This document shows positions 37,501-60,527 of a stretch of 64,000 nucleotides of DNA, in pieces. Position 1 is the stretch's first letter; the number at the start of each line of letters is the position of its first letter. The translations under genes were made by a program, and so were the position numbers. A model generated the notes under the pieces. It saw nothing but the letters and a program-made list of their open reading frames with translations, was not told the DNA's origin and did no database searches. The stretch is from Brachyhypopomus gauderio (taxonomy: Eukaryota; Chordata; Actinopteri; Gymnotiformes; Hypopomidae). Location: positions 22,116,869 to 22,180,868 of the forward strand of contig NC_135223.1 of NCBI RefSeq assembly GCF_052324685.1. The letters are read 5' to 3'.

Positions 37501-40500
37501 CGTCTCACAAAACACCCAGTGACACCCAGACCGGCATACAGTTGAATCACGTGTTAACACTGCTATTAACTACAGAGAAAAAACTCAAAGGTAATGAGTA
37601 CTGTTCAACATGTATGGATTTGGCCAATTGTGTTTAGGTCTAACAGAAAACATTAAATCCTACCATTTCTGGGGACAAGGTTTATCTGGTGCATGAACTT
37701 CACAGTGATTTGCAACAATATGCTCATCAGTAGGTTTGTACACATGTGGGTGTATCACTTGCCAGTTGGGCCTAATGTAGCAGGCTGTGAATGATGTGTG
37801 CTCACTGAAATATTAGGACCATGCTCAGCTAGGTCTAGCCATTTTGATTGGCATTTCAGAAGTGTTTTAGCATACATTGTTTTTTTTAATATGCTTCACG
37901 TGTTTCAAGGGTCTTTAAGATTTGTTTTGCGGTGCTGGAATTGAATTTGCAATGTTGTATAGTACTGTACAGTAGTGTTTTGTGCATGAACAAGAATACT
38001 GAATGTTTTATGTAGATATGTTTCCTGTAGATAAATCGATTGCTTTTCTTTTGTTTGAGAACCTTTTGGAGACTCAACCTCCCCTCTTTCTCTCTCCAAG
38101 CTCCAGGTCCCGCTCTCGGTCAAAATCACATTCTCCGCCCCACAACTGGGAGAGGAAGCAACCACGGGAATATCAAAACCATCGTGAATTCAGAGGCTAC
38201 CACAGAGGCTTCCGGAGGCCTTATTACTTCCGGGGCAGAGGCCGTGGCTTCTTCCGCGGCCGCTTTCAGCGTGGAGGAGGGGGATACAACAACAACTACA
38301 GACCGAATAATTGGCAGAATTATCGCCCACAGCCACAGCAAAAACAGCAGCAGCAACAGCAGCAGCTGCAGTGTGCCCAGAGCCCCAGGAGGGGGCACTC
38401 TAATTCAGACACACCCAAGAAGCGCTCACGCAGCCATTCCCGCCGCTCTGACAGGTCTTCTTCACCACATTCACACCACTCCTCTTCCTCCGGCTCCTCC
38501 AGACAGCGGTCTGGGTCTGCTCAGCACGGCTGTAAGGCTGCAAGAGAGGTTCTCTCTGGCTGCCCGGAGGCGCAGAGGAGTACAAAAAGTGAGAAGGAGC
38601 AAGGGAGTCGAGCGGAGGCAGAGGAGGGCACAAAAGGAGGAAGAACACCCGACGTCTCGCCACTTCCAGTGAATCTCGATAGCAGCCCCAAGAGGGCCGG
38701 CCCACAGGTTTGCTCTGCTGTCACTACTGATCCAGCTCCTGCTGAAGCACATCCTGTATCTGTGAGCTCAGGTACAATTAGCAATGTCGCCACCTGCTGG
38801 CAGACTGTCGCCTCTACATCTTCCACCACCAGCCTGTCAAAGAAAAGTCCTTCTAAAGTTTCTGGCTTTGGGCTTTTTTCAGACATTGACCAGGAAGAGG
38901 ATACAAATACTATTGCCATGTCCATGGCATTTAAAAAGTAAGTTATCATGGCATAAAGGGGATATTTATAGATAGAATAACAAATATATCCTTTGTTAAT
39001 ATCTTTGTGCAGTTTGTTTACTGTCATATATATATATATACATATTCATTTAGAAAGTGCATGTATATAAGGAGCTTTAAGGAGCTCGAAAGAGGAGTAT
39101 TATTAGATAAACAAATCAAAAGTCATATAAAGCAGCTTTTGTGTCAAACTGGTATATACATCACTGCTTCTGTGCTTCAGTTATTTTCTAGGTCAGAGTA
39201 TAAATGGAAATAAACCCTTTGTGGGTGTCCCATCAGGCAGAAACATCTTCACTGCTACAGTTGCGTCTGAGCAGATCATCTACTGTGATACTGTCATTTT
39301 GGAACAAGAAAGTGGCAATTTGGCAAATGTTCCTACTAAAAAATCTAGAACTCAAATATAAAACTCATTAGAAACAACATTCACTAAAGCATCTGTGATC
39401 AGAATCACAGTTGGGTAAGATGGGGAAATAGTGAATATGGAGAAATGGCTGTTCATAGCTTTCATAGGTTTATGTGTATGAATGGCCCTATACAATATAT
39501 ATACAACATAATCATACATTCCCCATGAGGGTCCATGTCACCTTTTCAGCACTGTGCAAGTGCAGACATGTCGTGTCGTGTTGCATGCTGAAAATGCACT
39601 CAATGTTTTAATGAGACCTCAAGAATGTAGAAGCTGGATCGCATCTTGGGGTCGGCACATAAATACCGTTTTTCCCTCTGTGCAGACATAATTAACCATC
39701 TGCATCTCTTGCCTTTACTGACTAGATTCTTGGAGGAACAGAAGAATAAAAAGCATAATTCCACACGCAGCGCGGCAGAGAGTGGGAACGGGTCGGATGA
39801 GAAGAAGTTTGAAGCCGCTTCGGATCGGTCCTCTGCGCTGTGTAGGCCTACAGACCACGGCAACAAAAAGGAGAGTCAGAAATACAAACATGTCGACAGA
39901 GCCAGAGACGAGGAAGAGGAGGATGAGGAGACCAAGCCCCATTTACCCACGCAGGCTGGGGAGAGTGCTGCTTTTAAGAGCAGAAGCAGACTCCCGCTGT
40001 CTGCCCAGGAACTGTTTGAGGAGCAGGTTTGCAGGTTTGACTTCGATGATGAATTCGAGGCCTTTCTGCTGAGCAGGAAGCAGGAGAGAGCTGCAAGCTT
40101 ATTGGCTGCTCTGTCTAAGAGGGAGAAGATCTCCCGTAAGCTCAGGGAGCTTTCTCCAGAAAGACCATCGAAGGTGAGACGGAAGGAGAAGTCCACACTG
40201 AGTCCCTCTCCCACATATGCAGCTGTACCCCGCAGGAGCTGTGAGCGGCGGGGGAGAGACATGGTCATGAGTATGAGTGACGAATCCCCACCCAGGCCTT
40301 CTGGCAAAAGAGAGACCGAGTTCAGTCTCAGGATGGACTCTCTCAGCGACAACCTGGCCAGGTACAAGCTGCCACCGCCCTGTCATTACATCTGAGAAGC
40401 CACAATATTTGGCATTTCATAGAGCTGAGTGAGTCACAAGGTTGAGGATAGAAGCCTGCTGTGGTCAAATTTCAAAAAAGGCTGTTGGACAGATAGAAGC

Positions 40501-41041
40501 ACTTGCAAAGAACATCCTGTTGGATCTCACGATTAATATAGCAGTTGGTGCAGGTTTGCTAGATGCTAATGGATAACTGCAAATTTTCAATATAAATATC
40601 TGTATGTCAATTTGTTCTTTCTTTAGATTATTTCAGTAGTAAATGTTTAGGTTTAGATTGACTTAGACATGACATATTTCAAGGGAGTATGATTATTAAT
40701 GAAGAGATTATAATTAGTCCCTCCATTACTTGCTTGTCCATGGTTCTTGTTTTCATTTGTTTGTACATGTTTATTCTAATGTACCTGTGTTTGATTTTTG
40801 CATATTTATGCTATTGTCAGCAAATTTTCAGCCACTAACTATAGTTTATTTCTATGTTTTGTAGATCTTCTGTTTTGTCTAATGACTGGAGGAATGCTAT
40901 GGAGTTTGTGCACCCTGATAAAAAGGAAAAGGAGTTCCCTTCAGTCTTCCAGCACCTTCCGTGTAATACGTTATGTAGGAGCCCATCAGAGCTATTTGCT
41001 CAGCATTTAGTTGCAATCGTCCATCATATCAAAGGTGACTT

Positions 41042-41127
<86 letters not shown>

Positions 41128-44100
41128 TATGTGATCGGTCCAGCAGATAAGTTAATAAGTACTTGGGGCAGTCGTGGTGGTTAGGGAACCAGCCTTGTGT
41201 TCGGAGGGTCATGGGTTAAATTCCCAGGCCCCAGGCCATGACTGAAGTGCCCTTGAGCAAAGCACTGAACCCCAACTGCTTCCCGTGTGCCGGGCTAGGG
41301 CTGCCCACTACCCTGGGATGTGTGCACCACAGCCCCCTAGTGATCACTAGTGTGTGTGTTCTCACTGCACAGATATCTGACTTTTTTCTTACATTGTTTC
41401 TAACAATGTAATCCAAGTAGATCTTCACAGGTTGAACTAATACCTCCATGGAAGTATTTTTCATGTCCACTGTGATATTTACTGTCATACAGTGTCACTT
41501 AAAACTCAAGGAATCAGCTGTGTTGTGAAAGTGGTATAATGTTGCATGCTTATATTGTATCATATTTTCCCTGTGTTCAAATTTAAATTAAGAAGTTGGA
41601 TGCAAACTGGTTTACTTTTAATTTATAACAAATCAAAATCCTATACATTGTTTTTTGTGTTTCTCACAGCTCAACATTTTCCTTCCTCTGGAATGACTTT
41701 AAATGATCGATTTGCCATGTACCAAAGAATAGCTGCTGAGAAAGAAATCACCCAGCCAAGGAAAAGTCCAGAGATTCACAGGTAGAAACTGCGCTGAACT
41801 CTCTCACTGTTCTTACTTGTATGTGCTGACCCATTTATCAATACATGCAGGTCAGTCATCAAGATTTTATAATAATTTCCAATTAATTTCACCTCACCAA
41901 GAGAATCTATATTCTCGTGAAAACCCAGCTGCTCAGGGAACTGGAACAATTTTCAAAACATGTTTCTTAATCGTATCTCTTTCTTCACAGGAGAATTGAT
42001 GTTTCTCCCAGTGCTTTTAAGAGGCACTCTGTCATGTTTGATGAGTTGAAATGCTCCACGGATAGCAGCTTCAAGGTGACAGCAAATTTTGCAATATGAC
42101 GTATTTTGGTAAAGATTGCAGCGACAGTGAGTGAGCCAGAGTGCCTTTAGCGTTGCCTCTCTCTCCTCCTCTAAGCCCCTGCTTGTCTCTCACAAGAGAA
42201 AGACGTAAGCCCGCTGCTAAATGAAAGTGAGATCTGAAAAGAGGCGCACTCTCGGTTTATTGTGTTTTATATTCCCCCCCCCCCACAACAATTGATGGTT
42301 ATGGTTTACTGTGGGTACGAGCCTTCCTAAGGCAGTTGAGTCAAGAAATGAGAGGTCGTAAATGGAAAAGAGAGGTCATAAATGGAAGTGGCCAGTCGCT
42401 CCCATGTCAGAGCCTTTCAGTGGACTCTTATCAAACTTCATAGTAAGTATTTTTCTTCAAAGCCCGAAAAGAGCAAACCAAGCCAAACAAACCTAACGTA
42501 CTTTCATGTGCACCACTGAAAGTATTTGTACTGTGGTGATATCATATTTAATGTTCTGATGCATATTCTCTACATTCTCTCAATACTGTTTAAGTTGTGG
42601 AATGGCAGGGGACTGGAACACGATGGACCTCTGAGGTCTTTAGGGTTTTCTTATATGTAGGCTTAGCACTTAGGCTCTTTGCTGAATGAAAGCTCTCCAT
42701 TTAGCTCTGCATTAGTGGTTCTGGAGGTGGTGTTCACCAAAAGTCGCTTTGTTTGGTCCAGTTGCATGACTTCATGTGTCCTGTGCCTCAATACCATCTC
42801 ATAGTAGTTTTACAGTAGGCCTCTGGAACACAGCACTAATTTTTCGTTTGTCCACATCACCGTTTTGTCTCCTCAACACAGGCTGATGGTAAACAATCGA
42901 AAGGAGATACCGTGGACCTTCGGTTGGATATTGAGCGCCGTAAAAAGTACATAAGAGACCCCAATGTCAAACAGGAAGGTGATGGAGAATCAGGGGGATC
43001 CCCTGGGTCAGACATGGAGTTGTCCATTAAGAAATCCTCCAAGCACCTTAAAAAATCTAAGTAAGTTATTTGGAATATCTATACAATCATATCACGGTCT
43101 TCTCTGGGGCTACAGTAATTACCTGCTGTCACTAATGATCAGCAGCCTCACAGTGTAGACACATACAGTACATTCAAATAGAGCTTTAGAGTAGAGCACA
43201 CCGTGACAACAGATTGAGCATTATTGTTGTTGTTGTTTATGTTGTTGTTTGTTGTTATATCAGGTGGCGTCAGTAAAATGGGAAAGTGTGCGGATTAATT
43301 AACACATCTTTTAATACATTTTAAAAGAAACTCTTTAATTCCCCAATTAATTAGATTATCCAGTGCAAAATGCCAGTGTGATGTCCTCAGACTTCAGAGG
43401 AATGCTTTGCTTACATATCCAACGTTGTACACTTTTGTAATGTTGCCATTATAATAAGCTGAAATCCCCGTTTCCTGTGAGCTCTCCTGTTTGACCCTCC
43501 AGAAAAAGCAAGAAGAACCGTGAGTGTTCTCACTCCTCGTCCTCCGCATCTGCCCTTTCTCACGAGGAGGAGGCTGAATCCACAGAGGAGGGCTTCAGCA
43601 TGGCCCAGCTGCAGCTCCCAGAATGCACCAGGGCAATGGACAGGGGACAGGCACGTGGAGCTCTGTTGGCCTCCTCTAGCACTTTACTGGCCTCCAAGGA
43701 CGCATTGCTGTGTATTTAGTCATTCGTCATGTCAAGCACAAGGATCTCGTGATTATGAGCTTCATTGTGCGTTTCTGTTTTTCTTTCTTTTACAGCAACA
43801 GTTCAGAGCACAAGCTAGAGGCTGGAACAAAGTCCATCCCTTTGGAAATAATAATAGCAATAACAATAGCAAGACTTATGTGACAGTGCGTCCGAAGACT
43901 GAGGACTGGGATTCAGAGCACACGCAGAAAAACAGGAAATACTGCCTGGTAGGTCATCGTCTCTTAAATAATCATTATGTAGACTCTCAAATATGTAAAG
44001 TGTATGGACCATGCAAACTCTGCAGTTGGGTTCTCTTCAAATAATACAGCAATTCACTAGATTAACATTTGTTCCTTTGAATGATAAAAGAATGATAAAA

Positions 44101-44382
44101 GAATCACATTGATTTGTGATTACACTGTGTTTTATATACTGTCCCTTTTTCTGGTTGTAGCAAGTGGGAAAGGACGGCGAGAGGGAGAAAAAGTGGGCGC
44201 CAGCCGGGGGGCGTGGCCAGCCAGGTGTCCCTCGTGTGAAGGGGCGTTTCATCCTGCGCAGGCCCACCAGTGCGGCTGCCACAAACAGCTCCGGCTCTCA
44301 CTGGAGCCACGACAAGTCCCAGGCCAGCAGTGAGGATGGTGAGCACCCTGGTAACAACACAGAGCAAGACCATAATAAATAA
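34433..44382 (+). CDS. thrap3: Thyroid hormone receptor-associated protein 3 (11 coding exons)
   Basis: Nuclear RS-rich factor (TRAP150) acting in transcription, pre-mRNA splicing and mRNA decay, and related to BCLAF1. Exons 34433-34566, 38101-38937, 39726-40361, 40865-41034, 41670-41781, 41991-42075, 42882-43060, 43503-43650, 43796-43948 and 44161-44382 give 2676 nt: 891 residues plus stop. Residues 1-55 are Arg/Ser repeats; 66-100 carry the THRAP3 motif [20 protein letters not shown]; 120-135 are Gln-rich; 536-720 hold the conserved THRAP3/BCLAF1 core ([67 protein letters not shown]); 768-819 match FRARGRGW and [22 protein letters not shown] and PYYFRGR favour THRAP3 over BCLAF1, as does its place between map7d1 and sh3d21. 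It is somewhat shorter than mammalian THRAP3 (about 955). Counting the inferred 5' UTR exon there would be 11 exons in total; the coding exons listed here number ten. Confidence 0.95.
35496..35797. mobile_element. Short MITE (302 bp), hAT-type ends
   Basis: Terminal inverted repeats CAGGAGTGGCCAACCTG and the reverse complement of CAGGTTGGCCACCCCTG (one mismatch). The interior is GC-rich and contains GCGGCTC repeats. I could not find a convincing 8-bp target-site duplication. Non-coding. Confidence 0.78.
36016..36215. repeat. 25-bp minisatellite, 8 copies (50-bp higher-order unit)
   Basis: Eight units starting GTAATGCCCTGATG, alternating GGTGGGACATTT and ATGGGACATGT endings, so the true period is 50 bp. 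The eighth unit is diverged. Confidence 0.96.
38101..38937 (+). CDS. thrap3: thrap3 coding exon 2
   Basis: 837-bp exon with the remaining RS repeats, the [18 protein letters not shown] motif, an Asn/Tyr segment, a Gln tract, and a Ser-rich region ending [24 protein letters not shown]. Acceptor CTCCAAG, donor GTAAGT. Confidence 0.94.
39726..40361 (+). CDS. thrap3: thrap3 coding exon 3
   Basis: Begins FLEEQKNKK, comparable to mammalian RYLEEQKTENG, and continues through charged regions to [14 protein letters not shown], comparable to VNVRMDSFDEDLAR. Acceptor ACTAG, donor GTACAA. Confidence 0.94.
40865..41034 (+). CDS. thrap3: thrap3 coding exon 4, conserved core
   Basis: Encodes [13 protein letters not shown] and [19 protein letters not shown], the most conserved part of the THRAP3/BCLAF1 family. 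Acceptor TTTGTAG, donor GTGACT. A 73-bp AT repeat starts 10 nt after the donor. Confidence 0.95.
41045..41117. repeat. (TA)n microsatellite beside a thrap3 donor
   Basis: About 36 TA units starting 10 nt after the donor of thrap3 coding exon 4. Confidence 0.96.
41165..41377 (+). mobile_element. tRNA-derived SINE
   Basis: Shows a GTGGTGGTTAGGGAACC A-box-like part, a GGGTTAAATTCCC B-box-like part and the fish-SINE body GAAGTGCCCTTGAGCAAAGC, GGGCTAGGGCTGCCCAC and CCCCTAGTGATCACTAGTGT. Family name not assigned. Confidence 0.85.
41670..41781 (+). CDS. thrap3: thrap3 coding exon 5
   Basis: Encodes [20 protein letters not shown] and then KSPEIHR, a family-conserved block. Acceptor TCTCACAG, donor GTAGAA. 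Confidence 0.95.
41991..42075 (+). CDS. thrap3: thrap3 coding exon 6
   Basis: Encodes [20 protein letters not shown] and SSFK, matching RRIDISPSTFRKH. Acceptor TTCACAG, donor GTGACA. Confidence 0.94.
42882..43060 (+). CDS. thrap3: thrap3 coding exon 7
   Basis: Encodes [18 protein letters not shown], matching mammalian [20 protein letters not shown], followed by a Gly/Ser and Lys-rich tail. Acceptor CAACACAG, donor GTAAGT. Confidence 0.94.
43503..43650 (+). CDS. thrap3: thrap3 coding exon 8, inferred GC donor
   Basis: Encodes [31 protein letters not shown] and a short variable tail to DRGQ. The next exon needs phase 0. No GT downstream before the in-frame TAG gives phase 0, whereas CAG|GCACGT at 43651 does, so a GC-AG intron is inferred. 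The exon is certain; its exact 3' end is less so. Confidence 0.78.
43796..43948 (+). CDS. thrap3: thrap3 coding exon 9
   Basis: Encodes [20 protein letters not shown], an Asn-rich run, and [17 protein letters not shown], matching [20 protein letters not shown] and EEWDPEYTPKSKKYYL. Acceptor TTTACAG, donor GTAGGT. Confidence 0.94.
44161..44382 (+). CDS. thrap3: thrap3 terminal coding exon
   Basis: Encodes [20 protein letters not shown], then [19 protein letters not shown] and ends DHNK-TAA, comparable with [20 protein letters not shown]. Acceptor TTGTAG. Confidence 0.94.
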   Translation, partial: QVGKDGEREKKWAPAGGRGQPGVPRVKGRFILRRPTSAAATNSSGSHWSHDKSQASSEDGEHPGNNTEQDHNK

Positions 44383-44930
44383 ATAATACATTTTAAAAAA
44401 ACGAGCCCCAGCCAGCAGGGGGTGAGACGTTTACGCTGGCTGGACAGGACTTCATACCATACACACTGATGGACATGACCAGGGAATCATCATGCATCAG
44501 TGTGTGCAGTTCATCAAGAGTGGGAAACATGTTTTCAGTAGGAGACCATTAGAACTTCGCCCATGTTTCTACTATTGGGCATTTTGTAATGTTTTTCTTC
44601 ATTAAGATGTTATCTACGTGTTTGTAAAAGATTCTTAGGTTCAGTCTTACTATGCAGTGGAAAGTGGTTGTGTTTTCCCTTTTTATATGTACAGTTATGC
44701 AAGTTACAGACGGTCATATGGTATGGGATACAACGAGTGCCTTAAGACAGGAGTGTGCTGAATTGGGTTTGCTAAAAATCAATGATATTAAGGGAAAGCA
44801 TAGTAGCATGTCACATCATTGAAAACATGGTCTGTCTCTGTCTGAGATTAATGTGAATCTATTGCAGCAATAAACAGAAAGTACATTTTGAGCAAACGCA
44901 TAAGCAAAATAAAAGTCACTGTGTTTGTGG
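44383..44930 (+). other. thrap3: thrap3 3' UTR with poly(A) signals
   Basis: AATAAA hexamers occur at 44869-44874 and 44908-44913, the second followed by a GT-rich stretch (GTGTTTGTGG) typical of a downstream element. The second is the likelier terminal signal. Confidence 0.6.
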
Positions 44931-46860
44931 TCGATTTTGCCCACGGCATTACATATTGCTTTATCATAAATCTGAATATTGAGTCACTCACCATGTCTGT
45001 TAAGTGTATCCAGGTACTTGTATGTCAGGGCAGTTTATTTATAGCTTATTAATTTCTTGGTTGCTTGCAAATTGTTTATCCACATAAATACCTACAGCAC
45101 ATTCTCCTGTTCACCTTTCAGTTACTATGTTCCTTGCATATTCACTAGTGGTGTCCATTTTTACAGGTTGGTAAATTTGCACCCAGATGTTAATGTAAGT
45201 GTAACAACATGATATGCAGATGGTCACGTTTCATGAGAGATTGGGAATTACTTTTGTGAATGACTCCTCCCAAACTACTGCAGGCAGCAGGTCATGTCCC
45301 TCTCATGGACATTGTATTTAAGGAAAACAAGGAAATCGATCTGTTATGCCTACTGTAGATCCACCCAGCTAACAGCCACAATGCCTGCCTTCTATGTTTA
45401 TTTCAGAACTGAATTCATAAAAGACTTTATCAGGGACACGGATATGTCAACACCCCAATAAGGATTCTGTGCAGCTAGCAAGCCTGTTTTTGGTACTGCA
45501 ACCACAAAGGCCTTCAAACAATAACAAGAACACTATATAACCACACCCATCAAGATCTAGTTATACAGCATGTTGTGATGTCAAAAACTTCTCTTTTGCT
45601 CTATATAAGTATCTTTTAAGCATAATAGATGTGTTCACCATAGGCCTGTCAGTTTGGAAAAAATGTGTGTTATTTTGCTATTTAGGCATTGCTTTCTTGG
45701 GCAATAGGGATATGTAATGATTTAAATGTCAATGAACATGTAGTTTCCTAATGAGGATATCTTTAAAATGTGTAGAACAATTTCTATTTGGAATAATATA
45801 CTTTGTTATTTCTTTATTCACTTTATGTAATGTTTTGGGGATGTCTAGTGGAATCTTAAACATCTCAGTAAAAAGTTTATTATTTTTTTTTACTGAAAAA
45901 TGTAAGAAAACAATATGGTTTAGATTTTTCATGTTTTCATGTCCAACAAACGCATTTATTGTGTTTGTATTCTAGGTGTGTATTCTTATAAAATACAAAC
46001 TTGTTTGACTCGAGAATAAAAACAAGGTTTTCCCACATGAAACGGTGTGTTCTGTAATAGAGAATAATTTGTCGTGGGGTGAAGTAGCATGTTTACAATG
46101 TACAATGTTAAGTCAACATGGGAAGCGTCTGGACAGGTTAGGACTTTAGACTTTGCAAACGTCGGACTGATAGCAATTTGTTTTATATCAGATCTATGCA
46201 ATAAGGGAAATAATATTTGATTATTACTGAGTTACAATCCTGAGATTGATTCATGAGTGCGAACAAAAACATTTCAAAGCCTACTTAAAGAAGGAATGCA
46301 TGACTGAGTGATAGACTGCTAGTGTCATTACAGTCAGAGGGGTTATTATGAGGAATAGAGGTCTATAGTACTTATACTGGATATCAGAATTTAATATAGA
46401 CCCTTATATCAGTACAGTAGAAACTGGGGGCAGATCTCTTACTGATTGATTTATTGATTGATTTATGCTACTTATATAGATCTGTGTTATATAGATCAGT
46501 GTAAAATAAATGTCAGTCTTTTAGATATAAATTTTGAATTAATCATTTTCATCAATTAAAGCTTAAGAAGGTTGTGAAATGAATGACATTTTGCTCTCAA
46601 GCTTTAGCTCTTCCAGTTGAACCTGTACTTGGCTTTTTAGATTCAGCCCAGCACACAATCGTGTGTGATGTCATTGAGCTTTTAGCTTTTTCTGTAAGGA
46701 TCATCTGGATTCAATGCCAAACATACATATTATGTTCCTCACATGTCAAAACTAAAACGTTGGGTCAGCACTTGAGGGGTTCCTGCTTGTTTTTCTATTT
46801 CTTTTAGTCTTTACGTCATTTTCTGAGAAGAAAAAACAGAAACCTGTTTCACCTGTTTCT
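44931..46860. other. Intergenic, thrap3 to sh3d21
   Basis: AT-rich and without recognised genes. It ends in the CT-rich tract before the sh3d21 5' exon. Confidence 0.6.
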
Positions 46861-46917
46861 CTGTCTCTGTCTCTCTCCCTCTCTCTGTCTCTCTCTCTCT
46901 GTCCACATCCACCTCAG

Positions 46918-47099
46918 AAAGGTGTGTAGCTTGTCCTGACTAGCTGGGAAGCTTCTCAGTGTTAATATTTGAAGGAGGAAGCCTTTTCTCTTTCTGCGTC
47001 TTGTGCAACTGCATTTACTCCAGCTGTTTTAGACCGCTGGGCTGAGAAGGACTTCTGCCTGTGAACAGAGAGAAGGACTGAGCACAACTTTCACAAGAA
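46918..47099 (+). other. sh3d21: Inferred sh3d21 5' UTR
   Basis: Sequence between a strong (TC)n-CACCTCAG acceptor-like site at 46910-46917 and the ATG at 47100. It may instead be the first exon, with the TC tract as part of the promoter. The start context GAAATGG is favourable. Confidence 0.4.
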
Positions 47100-59558
<12,459 letters not shown>

Positions 59559-60280
59559 CCCCAGAAGACCCAGCAGTCGTTTGGACTCTGACTCGTTAAG
59601 AATGTTGTTTTTATATTGCTGCCCCCACTGGGATACTGAAACAGCATGACAGTGTGTGGCAACAGCATAGATGACATGGGATCCTTCAGACACACAGCAT
59701 CTGTGACCCTCTAATTCCACTCTCATCAGCTCAGAGGCAACCGAGTCCTTTATGTCTCTGTGGAGAAGGATCCAGAATCATGGCTGTACATATAAGGATC
59801 TGTGATACTGATGGGTGAAATTAACACACTGTATATATAGAACTCACTGATTAAAGGCTAATATATGGGGAATGAACCAGTGTTACTTTTTTGTTCTTTT
59901 CTCCCTGAGTTTGAGCCATGTTATTTATGAGTCATACACATCTCTTTACATCTAGCATCTGTGCATGTAGATCTTCTTGGTCAAACGTCTGCTTTATGCC
60001 TTCACAGACATGTGGTGCTTCCTGGGGATTTGTTCTGTGACACCAAGTGGGATTTTCTTGTTCACAGGCCTTATATTTACATGATGTGTTATTTAATGTG
60101 TATAAATCTAAGCTGGTTGTGATGAGACTATCTGTGTTATGAACAGTTATTGACCTGGAAGCAACAGTGTGGTGCATTTTATTTTTTATAAATAAACAGT
60201 TTGTGTAGTCTGAGTTTGCAGATGTTTGTTCCCAGACTGGACTCTCAATAATAAATGTGTGGACATTATACTTATAGAAG
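59559..60280 (+). other. sh3d21: sh3d21 3' UTR with poly(A) signals
   Basis: AATAAA hexamers occur at 60191-60196 and 60250-60255, and an ATTAAA near 59851. The used site cannot be chosen from sequence alone. Confidence 0.55.
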
Positions 60281-60335
60281 CTCCTAGTTACATCACCCAT
60301 ATCCATGACTGCAAAACTTTCTTGAATAGCAACGT

Positions 60336-60414
60336 AAAAACCCTTTTATCAGTAGTTATTGGTCTGAGTTTTAATTTTGACAGCTCTCTCAACTTAAAAA
60401 AAAATTACACATGT

Positions 60415-60451
<37 letters not shown>

Positions 60452-60527
60452 CACAATAACACAACATGAGATTAGAAATCTGTAAAAGACTCAACTGAAC
60501 AAACATTTCTAAGGTCTAAGGCCTTCC
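60336..60527. repeat. Diverged direct duplication, copy 1
   Basis: Shares AATTACACATGTGCACACAC, AACACAACATGAGATTAGAA and flanking sequence with 61287-61448. This copy has an expanded AC tract. Confidence 0.85.
60416..60449. repeat. (AC)17 microsatellite
   Basis: Expanded inside copy 1 of the duplication. Confidence 0.95.

Larger units (their letters stand above)
34567..38100 (+). other. thrap3 intron between coding exons 1 and 2
   Basis: No exon found. Contains the 302-bp MITE at 35496 and the 25-bp minisatellite at 36016. A minus-strand ORF at 36421-36787 is unassigned. Confidence 0.5.

Noticed and set aside
43503..43519. Use of GTGAGT at 43520 as the thrap3 exon 8 donor
   Set aside because: A good donor by sequence, but it gives phase 1 while the next exon needs phase 0, and it would remove the conserved Ser-rich and EEAEST segment.
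34433..44382. BCLAF1 instead of THRAP3
   Set aside because: MSKT start, SPPHNWER and RRPYYFRGR motifs and the position beside map7d1 and sh3d21 fit THRAP3 better.
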